Notes under the pieces: generated by a model
What the model was told of the DNA's origin: nothing
What the model saw: the letters and a program-made list of their open reading frames with translations, nothing else
The model's database searches: none
In this document: positions 38,101-49,015 of the stretch, piece by piece
Position numbering within the stretch: position 1 is the first letter of the stretch
Layout: each line of letters begins with the position of its first letter
NCBI GenBank assembly: GCA_018389105.1
Contig: JACATO010000591.1
Span: 854,501 to 918,500 of the forward strand
Source: Nautilus pompilius
Taxonomy: Eukaryota > Mollusca > Cephalopoda > Nautilida > Nautilidae
Length of the DNA: 64,000 nt
Direction: 5' to 3'
Program-made: the position numbers and the translations under genes

Positions 38101-39013
38101 CTTTGAGCCTTTGTTTTGCGGTTATTATGGCCATCAAATAGACTTCACGCAGATGGATGTCCGTGTTCCATCCATCTATAATAAATGAACTCTATGAAGT
38201 TGGTCAGTTACACTTCACAAACCGTTTCACAATTTTTTTCGCAGGATAAAAAGTCAATTAATCAAGGAAAATTGATTGGAATGATCGATTGTTAGTCCTG
38301 TAAATGGCTCGTTGTACCAGACGGCTGAAACTTTAAATGAAAGTTATTGATTGATTCTCATTAATAATTTTAAAGAGATATAAAAAATCGATTGAATCGA
38401 TAGCAAGACTTAAGATTGAAGTCCTTTTTCCAATTTTGATATTACAGAACAAGTTCCAAAAATGCAGCAAAATGGCGGTATTCTTAAAGTGAAAACTTCC
38501 GGCTTGTCGCCAGCTTCGCCCGGGAGAGGCACGGGTACTTCCGGCTTGTCGCCAGCTTCGCCCGGGGGAGTTCTGAGTACGTCGAACCTCCGGGGGGAAT
38601 CGGTAGAATTCGTAATGTCTAGCCACCCTGATGTGCACAGTTCTGACGACGGGTACGTGACTACCTATAATCTACGACCGACCAGCGGCATCAGTCTGCC
38701 GAACACCTCTAGCGGCTCTCACCGTGTAATCAAAGACTACAGGAGAACCCAGTCTGAAGCATTGTTTCCCGCATCCTCAGCGTTTGACAACAGTGGATTT
38801 ACTGATGTTGACATTGTCCCTGTTTCACCGACCAGCTCAAGAGCCACCGGTACCTACGAAGTGGTGAATCACTGTTGGAGTGACAAGTATTCGCAATCAT
38901 CAGAAACCGATCCTAAAGAGTTAATCAACAACACGGGAAGCGCTGGAGAGAACGAAACCCAGAACGGCGAGTTGATGAGGTCGTCGCTACCGTCCAATGT
39001 AATATTTTGCTAA
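17903..39013 (+). CDS. Single-pass receptor with two tandem class-C VFT domains
   Basis: Seven exons join in frame: 17903-18164, 20038-20163, 20400-20551, 20854-21708, 22939-24393, 37266-37548, 38448-39013 (phases 1,1,0,0,0,1), giving 1232 residues. Residues 1-22 look like a signal peptide. VFT1 (about 33-465) and VFT2 (about 520-950) match the amino-acid-binding fold of mGluR-type receptors. VFT2 opens like a mature class C receptor (VPGDILLLGIFSLHD) and contains ILGPLSSGVAK, SYGASSPDLDDR and RTVPSD. VFT1 contains ASDSSVAK and TTVSDNVQ. Each VFT is followed by VG[KS][FY] and a short Cys motif (C502/506/509; C984/988/990) in place of the nine-Cys domain. One helix (1014-1038) follows, then a Ser/Pro-rich tail with two copies of SGLSPASPG and Tyr sites (YNL, YEVV). 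No 7TM or kinase domain is present. Domain calls are firm; ligand and signalling are unknown. Intron retention at 37549 would give a tail of about 10 residues. Confidence 0.8.
18239..19780 (+). repeat. Minisatellite with CTG/CCG tracts in VFT intron 1
   Basis: Tandem units of roughly 70-80 bp, each carrying GCGGTGCTAGCCTCTACTCC, then GGTTCGTATCGGCAGAGC, a variable CTG/CCG triplet run, and GCGTTCTGGCTAGTG. Two unit types exist: type A has GATGGACGCGG; type B has a longer GATGGCCACGTTAAAGACGCGG. They form a higher-order repeat of about 370 bp (for example 18589/18957/19328 and 18737/19105/19476). Triplet runs vary from one to about six repeats. The open frames across the array are repeat artefacts. 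Confidence 0.95.
25347..25557 (+). repeat. (CT)n / CTCAT-rich microsatellite
   Basis: Irregular array of TCTCTC and CTCATCTCTC blocks in intron 5 of the VFT gene. The open frame across it is a by-product of the repeat. Confidence 0.95.
26044..26117 (+). repeat. (AAT/GAT)n trinucleotide microsatellite
   Basis: Run of ATAATG and AATAAT trinucleotide blocks in intron 5 of the VFT gene. Confidence 0.95.
28427..36931 (+). repeat. 8.5 kb minisatellite, 50-bp unit, about 170 copies
   Basis: Head-to-tail 50-bp unit: GCTGAGACCGCCGTGACGTA then CCCCATGTGTGGTCGATAGT and GTTCTCTAGG. Three linked haplotypes recur: CCGTGACGTACCCC, TTTAGACGTACCCA and CTTAGACGTACCTC. A higher-order period of about 1.5 kb (30 units) is visible: the rare variants GTTCTGTAGGGCTAAG and GAGACCCCCGTGACG recur in the same order near 31825-31900 and 33325-33400, and a GGTTGATACTGCCG block recurs near 32634, 34132 and 35684. 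Units between about 29990 and 31170 carry many single-base indels. The array lies inside intron 5 of the VFT gene. Confidence 0.98.
36932..37265 (+). other. Intron 5 right end with splice acceptor
   Basis: Unique sequence between the minisatellite and the transmembrane exon. It ends in a pyrimidine-containing tract and ATATTTCAG at 37257-37265, the acceptor for the exon at 37266. Confidence 0.6.
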
Positions 39014-39480
39014 ATAAGCGACTACCACTTTACAGTTCAAACTTTCTTTTCTTGTTAAGAATTAATCCCTTATAGAACACTAAAGTTTGGTTTTTTTTAA
39101 TACAATTCTAAGTTTTATGCTGGTTTTTTTCGAGGTATTTTGTGAAGGGAAAACCCATTTTTAACTATAGGTGCTGTTGGAGCCACTACGACTTATACAG
39201 AGCCATTACGACTTATACAGAGCCATTACGACTTATACAGAGCCACTACGACTTATACAGAGCCACTACGACTTATACAGAGCCACCAGGGAAAAGATAT
39301 GCTTGATGTTTGAAACTTCCGTCATCACAGATGCTGAAGGTGGTAACCCCAACATTTCTGTCGTAAATAAAGTATCTAACGTGAAGTTTGGCAAACCCTT
39401 TAGCTAATTGATACTCCAAATACGCTTCCCACTGTTAATAAATTAACATGTTTATTAAAGTGCCAGGTCGTCTTTTTTTG
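39014..39480 (+). other. Probable 3' UTR of the VFT gene, with candidate poly(A) signals
   Basis: Sequence after the TAA stop at 39011-39013. AATAAA hexamers lie near 39366, 39437 and 39491 and are candidate polyadenylation signals. The region contains a 20-bp tandem repeat at 39181-39280. Confidence 0.4.
39181..39280 (+). repeat. Five copies of a 20-bp tandem repeat
   Basis: AGCCACTACGACTTATACAG or its C-to-T variant repeated five times exactly head to tail. It lies in the presumed 3' UTR of the VFT gene. Copies differ at one position only, so it is recent. Confidence 0.98.
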
Positions 39481-42400
39481 ACGTCTGTGAAATAAACCGA
39501 ACAAGTCTTATGGTTTTAATCTGGCTGAATAGTTTAGATTTTTAAAAAAAATAGGGAGTAGAGAAAAAATGATGGGCGACATTTAACTCTTTGCAGTTAA
39601 GATACACACGGATTCAACCACATAAGAAAAACGCTACTTGCACGCTTCAGTTCTCGTTTTAACCTACGTCATCCCACAATGCATCAGTCCTTATTAAAGA
39701 CAAAACTACGCGACATTCCACCGAAACGGTAAAACTACATAGCACCGGTTCGTCTAGCGAACAAGAACTCAGTAAATCTTGGAATTTCGATATATGGTGA
39801 AAGAAATAACCAGTTTCAGCAAGTATTGCAGTCGTTTCAACTTACCAAATAGTGGAATTAATGTTAGTCAAACAGAGTTTTGATAGCTGTATAAGAAGTC
39901 TGTGATCTTACGCTTTGATGGTTCTACAATGATATTGTTCCTTAACATTTTCTGTTGAACTTTTGCATTCGCATCCCATTTCTGTCTCTCTCTCCCCCCA
40001 TCTCTAAAGAGGTAACTGAAAACACTATACCTTTAAGTACTGACAGCCTGGCCACCCAGTTAAAATAAATGAACTTGTGTTACTCCGTAGCCATAATTGT
40101 CGACTAGAAATGTATTCTAACCTTATAAAATGTTAGTTTGTTGTGATACCTCCAACCGGACCCCGCTCTGTCAGCTGATCTCACTTGTCTTGGTTTTCTG
40201 CAGCAGCACAGTATATAAATAAATCCCATTTCTGGGCGATATTCCTAACCCCTCTTCCTGCCAGTATAACTCTGAACCCTTGATCCGCGTTATCCATCTT
40301 GAACTATTCGTCAAATCACCACGTGTATCAGATTCAGCTGTTCCGTCTATCTCTACTGCCGTTATACTCATGTTATTTCCTAATTTTATTCTCGCCAGTT
40401 CGCTTGCACACGGATTCAACCATAAACTAGGAAAGACACTACTTCGCACTTCAGCCGTCTTTACTGACCAATCCCACCCAGAGTGAAAACTAAGCATGTG
40501 GCAGTTCATTAAATCGGTAGAGTAGCACCAGACCTTCTAAAGTGAGAACTACCGTTTGTAACAGGGGCACCAGTTAAGGTGGTTTTGTTGTCGGCCCCTA
40601 AATAATAGTCTTTTTATTTGAAGGTTTCCACTTGAAATCAACAATATCTTACAACTTTCAGGAAGCATTTTCGTTTCATGTTTTTATAACTAGGTCATAT
40701 TTTCGCAAAATATTCTGTTTCCCTATGTTGAGAAATCATAAATTTCCCCCAAAATGATTTCGGTAATGGCGGATACGGCTTTGAGTCGAAAAGCACTTTC
40801 CAAACCCATGAGATGAGACAGCAGTTTGAACTCATCCAAATTTCTGCCAAACTGCCAAAATCTTCACTAAGACGGATTTCGGAACTTCATCTTGGCGTGA
40901 AGGCAACAGGAACCTTTCGATCGATAAGAAATGGGTACTATTCTTTATACGTGATTTTATGAAATCGATAACCATGTCAACAATTCGCAGAAAAAAATCC
41001 GATAGTAGCTTTTGGGGGTTCGAAATTTGTACACTTCTGATTCCTGGGAACGATATAGAGAAATTTGATTGTCGGGGCGGCTTCTGGCATCTTTGCGGCT
41101 TTTCAGAATCTAGACTTGGTTATCTCAAATAAAGTCAGTCATCTACTCTCAGACAAAAAAATTCCATAGCTGCTGCTGCCAAAAACTTCCACACTTCGCG
41201 CAAAGCTAAAACAGACGTGTGTTTGGTAATCAGTGTCATTGGTTTATGACAGGTCTAAAAATTGGTGCTGAGAATAACTAAACAATTCAATCTGTTTGGA
41301 GTCATAGCTTTTCTGTTGCTGTGACTGGTTTGAAATTATTCCGATAAATTGGTTTATTGGCCATGAGTGGGTTATTAATTTGATCGGAACTATATTATTC
41401 GGATATATTTTAATCGTATTTCTACATTAATTTCTTTTTAAAATTTTTTTAGAATAAATTACCAATGACATGCCTTCAGACTGGACAGTTTAGTGGTTCT
41501 AAAACTATTTTGAAAGATATGATAAAAATTGAATTGTTCTATCTTTTCCTAGAAGCCCGCTGCTTTTGATCTGGGGTTGATTTTGTACAATTCCCAGTCC
41601 TTCAGCTGTGATCGCGTCGCTTCTAAAGATTGGAATTCAACTGTGAAACGGGAAAAGATGCAATGGTCGTACATCTGTTTAGGACATTCAGTGGATTTTA
41701 CAAGAATTTGAATTTTGCTACAAATTTCGAGAATTTCGTTTAAAAATTGCTAATCTTGTATGAATAATAAAAAGTCACGCATGAACGAATTTCCGGGGGG
41801 GGAAGCGTTTTGAACGATATAGTCCAAACACTAACCACTTTCACATCATCTGACAGTTTGTATGTACAAGGACATTTGTTCTCTCCTGCTGGCATCAGCA
41901 AGAAGAAAGTAATAATGAGTTGTTCTGACATTTGAAGAAAACTGACAAAATTTCATGATTCATTAGCTCAGATATCTTATCTTGTACCTCTGATGAAAGC
42001 CAAATGGTTTCCTAGCTATCTCCAATCTTTGAGATCAGATTTTATTCTGGTTTTTCAGTCTGAGCAATATGCAGATTTCCGAAGATTTCATTGTGACCAT
42101 ATAGTGCAAAGTCATGACGAACGAAATGCCGCAGACTAGTGGATATTTTCATGAACATCTTCAAAGAAATCAGTTTTCTTCTAAAATGTTCGCTGTGAAT
42201 TTTTACCAAAATATTTTTGTTCTTCATCAACAGTTTGGAATGGCCGCCTGAATCGCGATGGGTTTATCATTTATTATGTTGTGAAAATCTCTCTAATGCT
42301 ATTTTTTTCCAATTATTCCACCATATTTTGGTAAACTTTTCTTCTGATTTACTGTGTCAGCTCGCACTGACTGCTTTAGCACTTGTCTACATGGATGACA

Positions 42401-45096
42401 GAAGGCGACATCATGACTTTTTGTAGTACTTCATCCATGTTTATTTATCAAACCAGGTCTACACAAATCGTTTTCCGTTTTGATCTTTTGGGAAGATATC
42501 CTCTCGAACCTGCTTTGTCTTGATTTCAGTGATATTAGTACAGACGGGTGATCACGACCGACTGGAGTAAAATACGAAGCTAAAGCAACATCGAATTTTT
42601 AAAAATTTTTGCTTTTTTGTTTTAGTTTGGGACCAGTTCATTTTGTGGCTTTTTCTAGGAAAAAATCTTCAATCCGTTTCATATCTAAAATAGTATAGTG
42701 CTGCGTTTACTAACTACGCTTGGTTCCGTGAGTATTTGCAGGTAGCGAATGAACTTTCTTGTTTCCTACAGACTGGGCTCTCAGAACAGCTTCATGGCTA
42801 GCAACAGACTTCTCCCCGCAATACGCGGTCTGAGAGAGCACCTTGCAGGAGCAGTCTTACCAGGCTGAAGACAGACGGGAAAACAATTCCCTGTCCCAGC
42901 TGATCATTTGTAACTTAGTGACCTACTCCTGAGGGTTAGGCTGGTTATGTCGTCATGGCCATCAAACAGCTTCTGCCGAACGAAGCTACACCCAACATTT
43001 TTATTTTCGGTTGTCGAATTATAATTTTTTCAGTCACGTGACCTAAAACCAGTTCGAGGCTTCGAAGGTAATAAATAAGATATTTCAGCATTGAATGCAC
43101 GTGTTACGGCTATTTTATTCAGAGAGACATCGTTTGCTGAATATATATATATATATGTACATATTTATTATTGAAATATTTTATGTATTACTTTCAAAGA
43201 TTCTAGTTAGTCTTAAGTCACGTGACTGAAGATAATACTGAATTTGATAAATCGTCATTTTGTCATCAATTTGGAAATGTGTTTGGAATATCAAGGTTTA
43301 TTCTCAGTGAATTAATTAATTATAGCCGAGAGGAGGACAAGATTGTATTCCAGAATGTGTATAGATATTATTAATACCCTGTTAGAAGTTGTATTTAGCT
43401 CTTGGCTTTGGCTTTTTTAAAAAAAAATTCTATAAGTAAGTTAAAAATTGCCGAACCGGGCGCGCCCGCCATTTTTGTTTACGCTCGCTGAGCCAATGAC
43501 GAGCGGTGTATTAGGGTTAGGGTTAGGCTTATACCGCACTGGTGTCATGTGTTTGCATGTACCCTGGTTTATTCTTTAATCAATCGCCTATGCTTGCCAC
43601 TAGCCAAATCAAGCCATCGTAGGTAAAACACAGCACTGTTAGGAACGTGTATCCAGATCAGGTTTGTTATAACGACCTGACTGCACCCTGAGCTTTCGCC
43701 AGGGTCTTGTTGCGTACGTAAATTAGAAATTATCATTAATATAATGCAATTAGTTAAAGGTGGAAATATTTATACACAAGTTTACATTCGAATGCGATAA
43801 TAAAAATGATGATAATAATAATAAGGGAATAGTATACACTGATACATTTTACATAAACGTGTAGATAACAAGTTAAAAGTCTTTCGGTTCGATTTTTAAC
43901 TCTTTTTTTCACGAATTCTTCGTCCTTCCTCTAAGACAGGCAGCGATTGGTGATGGGGGTCGGAGAAGCTCCCGAAAACCTGGGTCAGGGATTCTAAGAG
44001 AGAAGGGAAAAAAGAACAGGAAGTGCCCCTCCCCCTCCGAGTTTATTTCTAGTCGCTTATTCGATCATCGAGAATTAATCGTCATTGCCTGCGTATGGAA
44101 GGAAGTCACCCGAGGTGAGAGCTGCTGACAACAGACCGATCAACGGAAACCCGGATATCGGCTGCGTGTTTCCGGTTCAGATGGCTGCTAAACCGGGGGG
44201 CCTGTTTCCACGCTCGTGTCTTTAAGAGGGGCACAGTAAAATGGGGGAAGTGTGCATCTCTGATGAGTGAAGACATCCGACTTTTCAGAACAGTCGTCTG
44301 TTATTCACACAAACTGCAACAATACGGAGGGGGGACATTTTGCGTTTTACTTTCCCTTTCGTCGGCCGAAGTTATCCATCTCCCGCACCACTGGAGAAAG
44401 TGCGGTTGGAGTTAGCTCCCCTTAAAGCCGCGACTGTCACGCCCGGGTTTGGAATGGATGGAAGATACGAACTGTAATGGCGAGATTCTTGTTAGAACTA
44501 AGCTTGGTGTGACCACCGATAATTAGGGAAGAGAAAGGAAAACTGTCGCCACTCGGATTTGGTGAAGTGCCTGGTGGCCGGAATTCAGCAGAACAACGGC
44601 GGCGGCTCTCGAGAGAAATAACGTGTTTCCATACCAGTCCTGGCAACTCCGAGTTAAGTCATCAGAGATTAATTAGCGAGAAGAAATTTAAAAAAATGAT
44701 TTTATTTATCTTCGTCGGAATTCGTACTGAAACTTTCATTGAAGAGAGCGAAGACAACGGATTTATTATTATTTTGCTCAGTTTATTAACCGACTTCACG
44801 TGTCAGCAGCGTCACAGACCAAAGATACTTTTGTTTTTTTTTATATCAGAAAGAAGGGATACATCTTAAAAGGGTTATTACATAAAGATAACCGCATCGT
44901 TAGTAGGTTGATAAAACAAGGGAGAACATCACGATCGCTCTGAATATCCCTCACAGCTAATTGTCCACTGCCCCTGCAATTTAAAGAGATGTGGTGTTCC
45001 CACGGCTCAGATTGCTTCAAAGAAACCATTTAGAATAGTCAGCATCTTTTTCTTGATCAGAACTTTCACGAACTAACATTTTCGTTGTCACAGCTA
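39481..45096. other. Intergenic, CpG-containing, no supported gene
   Basis: No homologous protein motif was recognised on either strand. Two diverged direct copies of a segment starting CACACGGATTCAACCA lie at about 39604-39649 and 40407-40452. A 112-codon minus-strand frame overlaps the second copy (40171-40509) and is therefore suspect. A TA microsatellite lies near 43140-43157. Confidence 0.4.
43511..43527 (+). repeat. Short interstitial telomere-like repeat
   Basis: TTAGGGTTAGGGTTAGG, nearly three units of the animal telomere hexamer, inside a GC-rich stretch. It is too short to indicate a chromosome end. Confidence 0.7.
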
Positions 45097-46458
45097 TCAG
45101 TGCTGAGCACAGTAAAACCTCAACTGAAAGCTGTCTCGGCTATCTGATCTCTCTTGGGAACTGTCACTGCTGGCCGACCGTTTGTCTCGACTTTCAGAGC
45201 TGTCACTGCTGTCACTGCTGGCCGACCGATTGTCTCGACTTTCAGAGCTGTCACTGCTGTCACTGCTGTCACTGCTGGCCGACCGTTTGTCTCGACTTTC
45301 AGAGCTGTCACTGCTGTCACTGCTGGCCGACCGATTGTCTCGACTTTCAGAGCTGTCACTGCTGTCACTGCTGGCAGACCGTTTGTCTCGACTTTCAGAG
45401 CTGTCACTGCTGTCACTGCTGTCACTGCTGGCCGACTGTTTGTCTCGACTTTCAGAGCTGTCACTGCTGTCACTGCTGTCACTGTTGGCCGACCGTTTGT
45501 CTCGACTTTCAGAGCTGTCACTGCTGTCACTGCTGTCCGACCGTTTGTCTCGACTTTCAGAGCTATCACTGCTGTCACTGCTGGCCGATCGTTTGTCTCG
45601 ACTTTCAGAGCTGTCACTGATGTCACTGCTGTCACTGCTGGCCGACCGTTTGTCTCGACTTTCAGAGCTGTCACTGCTGTCGCTGCTGTCACTGCTGGCC
45701 GACCGATTGTCTCGACTTTCAGAGCTGTCACTGCTGTCACTGCTGGCCGACCGTTTGTCTCGACTTTCAGAGCTGTCACTGCTGTCACTGCTGTCACTGT
45801 TGGCCGACCGTTTGTCTCGACTTTCAGAGCTGTCACTGCTGTCACTGCTGTCCGACCGTTTGTCTCGACTTTCAGAGCTGTCACTGCTGTCACTGCTGTC
45901 CGACCGTTTGTCTCGACTTTCAGAGCTGTCACTGCTGTCACTGCTGGCCGGCCGTTTGTCTCGACTTTCAGAGCTGTCACTGCTGTCACTGCTGGCCGAT
46001 CGTTTGTCTCGACTTTCAGAGCTGTCACTGATGTCACTGCTGTCACTGCTGGCCGACCGTTTGTCTCGACTTTCAGAGCTATCACTGCTGTCACTGCTGG
46101 CCGATCGTTTGTCTCGACTTTCAGAGCTGTCACTGCTGTCACTGCTGTCACTGCTGGCCGACCGTTTGTCTCGACTTTCAGAGCTGTCACTGCTGTCACT
46201 GCTGTCACTGCTGGCCGACCGTTTGTCTCGACTTTCAGAGCTGTCACTGCTGTCACTGCTGTCACTGTTGGCCGATCGTTTGTTTCGACTTTCAGAGCTG
46301 TCACTGCTGGTTGAACGTTTTATTAAATTTGCAGATCTGTTACAGTTGCTAGATTTTCCCTCTGAACTGTGACGGTCATTTACTACTTCAATGTTTCCCT
46401 GACTGTTACCGTTCATTAACTGGTTTTCCAATATATCTGTACAGTTTTTATGGCTCTG
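45097..46458 (-). CDS. Ser/Asp-rich repeat protein with furin-type sites, last exon
   Basis: The minus-strand open frame runs from a splice acceptor to TGA at 45097-45099. The acceptor is a tandem TTAG/CAG (exon start 46458 or 46455, both in phase) after a T-rich tract. About 50 unique residues (for example [15 protein letters not shown]) come first, then 21 repeats of 16 or 19 residues: [19 protein letters not shown] or the shorter [16 protein letters not shown]. The C-terminus is [11 protein letters not shown]. Seventeen repeats end in RDKR (R-x-K-R, furin consensus), three in RDNR and one in RDKQ. S-x-E and S-D-S-S motifs suit secretory-pathway or CK2 phosphorylation. This suggests a cleaved, phospho-acidic peptide precursor, or a biomineral/adhesive-type SD protein. 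No signal peptide is visible because earlier exons were not found. Long frames also stay open on the other strand and in another frame, so coding status is not certain. Confidence 0.5.
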   Translation of the reverse strand, partial: QSHKNCTDILENQLMNGNSQGNIEVVNDRHSSEGKSSNCNRSANLIKRSTSSDSSESRNKRSANSDSSDSSDSSESRDKRSASSDSSDSSDSSESRDKRSASSDSSDSSDSSESRDKRSASSDSSDSSESRDKRSASSDSSDISDSSESRDKRSASSDSSDSSESRDKRPASSDSSDSSESRDKRSDSSDSSDSSESRDKRSDSSDSSDSSESRDKRSANSDSSDSSDSSESRDKRSASSDSSDSSESRDNRSASSDSSDSSDSSESRDKRSASSDSSDISDSSESRDKRSASSDSSDSSESRDKRSDSSDSSDSSESRDKRSANSDSSDSSDSSESRDKQSASSDSSDSSDSSESRDKRSASSDSSDSSESRDNRSASSDSSDSSESRDKRSASSDSSDSSDSSESRDNRSASSDSSDSSESRDKRSASSDSSQERSDSRDSFQLRFYCAQH

Positions 46459-46713
46459 CTAATATAAGAAAAAAACATTTTTTTATAAATAAAAGCTTTG
46501 CATTATAAGGAAGTCAAAAGAAATCTAACAACTTTTAAATTTATAATGAAATCTGTTAATGGAGACCCTGCCGAATAATAATTAAAAATTGTAATAACTT
46601 ATCTATATCCAAATTTTAAAAAAATTTAGCAAACTTTAAATTTTAAATATTATAGCTCTCCTGTAAAAAAGACCACAGATAACTTCGTATGCATCATAGT
46701 TGTGCAACATTCT

Positions 46714-46753
46714 GCGTGGTGAGACGTCCGTACCAACTCTGACGTCACCACGC
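46714..46753 (-). promoter_or_regulatory. Inverted repeat containing a perfect CRE
   Basis: Nine-base arms GCGTGGTGA (46714-46722) and TCACCACGC (46745-46753) flank a 22-base loop. The right side includes TGACGTCA (46740-46747), the palindromic CREB/ATF site, and the left contains a GAGACGTC near-copy. It lies about 260-300 bp upstream, on the minus strand, of the Ser/Asp-repeat exon. Its role is inferred from the motif only; it could equally be an intronic coincidence. Confidence 0.35.
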
Positions 46754-47264
46754 TTTCCACCCAGACTCCATGAGAGCTAAAATATACGAGAAGGCAGCCT
46801 CCAAAGTACCGATGAAAGAATATTAAACTGATTTTTTTCGTATATGCAATTGGTAATTTGTGATTAATAGTGTATCATTGAAATTAAGTAATGACTAATA
46901 ATGGTAAATTATATTAAAATATTAAAACTTATTGGAATTCGGTGGTCATTTAAGTAAAGAACATATTATAAGATGATGATAATAGACATTAAAGAGTGAA
47001 CGGATTTCTACTGAAAGGTAGACTGGCATGGTGTACACGGTCACAACACCAAGACATCGACCGAAGGAGGAATATTCCTATCAACTTTGATCGCAATATT
47101 TTACAAGTGGAGCCTTCTTGTTCCAGACGACCCGATATCCTCGAGACCGCCTGCCTTGAGCAATGACGTAAGAGCTCCGGTAGGGGGAGCTAACTCGAGT
47201 CCACAGCAGAAAGGCCCAGACCCGGCGGGAGAAACAAATACCTGGACGGGCATTAAATTTTCTC

Positions 47265-47400
47265 GGGGGGGGGGGCACAGTGATTTTTTAACGCAACATA
47301 AGAAAAATCATGACAGAGAGACAGGGGCCGGGACTCGAACTGTCACCGCAGTAGGACTGACGCAATCGAGCCTCGCTCTCATTGGCTAATGCCAATGGCG
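47265..47400 (-). repeat. tRNA-derived SINE-like element
   Basis: On the minus strand the sequence carries an A-box-like TGGCATTAGCCAATGAGAG (about 47378-47396), a GCGTCAGTCCTACTGCGGTG stretch typical of tRNA anticodon and variable arms, and a perfect B box GTTCGAGTCC (47331-47340). A-to-B spacing fits a pol III promoter. The tail ends near a run of C/G at 47263-47275. It does not fold as a clean tRNA, so a SINE head or tRNA pseudogene is the best call. Confidence 0.5.
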
Positions 47401-48519
47401 GCCTGTGGTAGCCCGCCATAAGGACTGGACAGTGGCACTAGACAGCTCGGCTTTAGGCCAACTTGGGCACCAACAAATCGGCGCAGGGGGCCATAGGCCC
47501 AATGAGAGGTTTACGAAGGCGGGTCGGGCCGGCTGCTTTGCGTAAAATGAGGGGGTCGTTACATTGAGGGCAGGGGCCCGGACCCACAATGCCCGCCCAT
47601 GCCGCCGGAAGTGGAAAGGCCTAAGAGACTCGTCAGCTACAGTGTTTTAACACCTGGACATTAATGTAGTTGAAAGGAGTTCGGTTATCCTAAGTGGAAT
47701 TTTGACAGAGGTTTCTACTTATCTTTGGACACGGTGCAGACTACCCACCTTGAGTGAAGACAGGCGGGTCGCCAAACATTCGGCCGCACAGGGTCGCACA
47801 CGGAGACCGCGGCTCCCTCGGCATCTTTCCACACACTCCCAAGAAAACGGTCTGCCGTCCGTGGTTACCAGTGCTACGGCGCAGAATCCGAGGGCGGCGA
47901 GAATGATGTCCATCTATGAGGTCCTGAAAATAAGCATTACTCGGCCATCGATATGTCCAGTGGAAAATGTCTTCTCGTATTATGAACTATCCCCTCAATC
48001 TAAAACCGTGACTGTTGAGTCGTCCAACATGTCGCCTGCCTGATATCGGAAAACTGAAGAATTAAAGTCAACGAAGCCAGACAAATACTTGGGTGTACAG
48101 CGATGGACTCAACTAAATAGGAATGGTATCCTGGACTGGTGGAATCTCGTGTCTGCCGGGATCAGTAGCACGGAGTCCGAATTACACAGCTTTACGTTTA
48201 GCACATTTCCTCTCTGTTATTATCCCTATTATTTAATTCCCAAGCCTCTAATTTACACATATTTACATTTCCTCAGTTCCACCGCTGTCTTCGTGGACGG
48301 TCTCCGTTAACCAGATTCTCTTTTAGCTGCATCCGCAACGACCAAGAGCCGTCCAATCTGATCAGCAATAGAGTGAAGGTGTCTGGTTTAAATAATAACC
48401 AGATTATTCTTTGTTGTTTATTTAGAAAATTTATTACTTTTTTTAAGAAATAAAGAAAACATTTTTGACCCGAAGAGTGTGGGCAGAGAAATAAATTGTT
48501 TTCACGAGAAAGAAAGGGG

Positions 48520-49015
48520 GGGAGAGAGAGAGAGATGGCGTCAGTACAGAGGGAGGGAAGAGAGAGAGATGGCGTCAGTACAGAGGGAGGGAGAGAGAGA
48601 GATGGCGTCAGTACAGAGAGAGGGAGGGAGAGAGAGAGATGGTGTCAGTACAGAGAGAGGGAGGGGGAGAGAGAGAGAGATATGGCGTCAGTACAGAGAG
48701 AGGGAGGGAGAGAGAGAGAGAGATGGCGTCCGTCAGTACAGAGGAGAGAGAGAGAGAAAGAGATGGCGTCAGTACGGAGAGAGAGAGAGAGATATGGCGT
48801 CAGTACAGAGGGAGGGAGAGAGAGAGAGAGAGATGGCGTCAGTACAGAGGGAGGGAGAGAGAGAGAGAGATGGCGTCAGTACAGAGGGGAGAGAGAGAAA
48901 GAGATGGCGTCAGTACGGAGAGAGAGAGAGAGATATGGCGTCAGTACAGAGGGAGGGAGAGAGAGAGAGAGATGGCGTCAGTACAGAGGGAGGGAGAGAG
49001 AGAGAGGAAAGTTCT
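48520..49015 (+). repeat. (GA)n-rich minisatellite
   Basis: About 13 irregular copies of GATGGCGTCAGTACAGAG separated by (GA)n tracts of varying length. All three forward frames stay open across it, which explains the long Arg/Glu-rich frames; none is a credible gene. Confidence 0.95.

Noticed and set aside
40171-40509. 112-codon minus-strand frame
   Set aside because: It overlaps one copy of a dispersed repeat and shows no recognisable motif.
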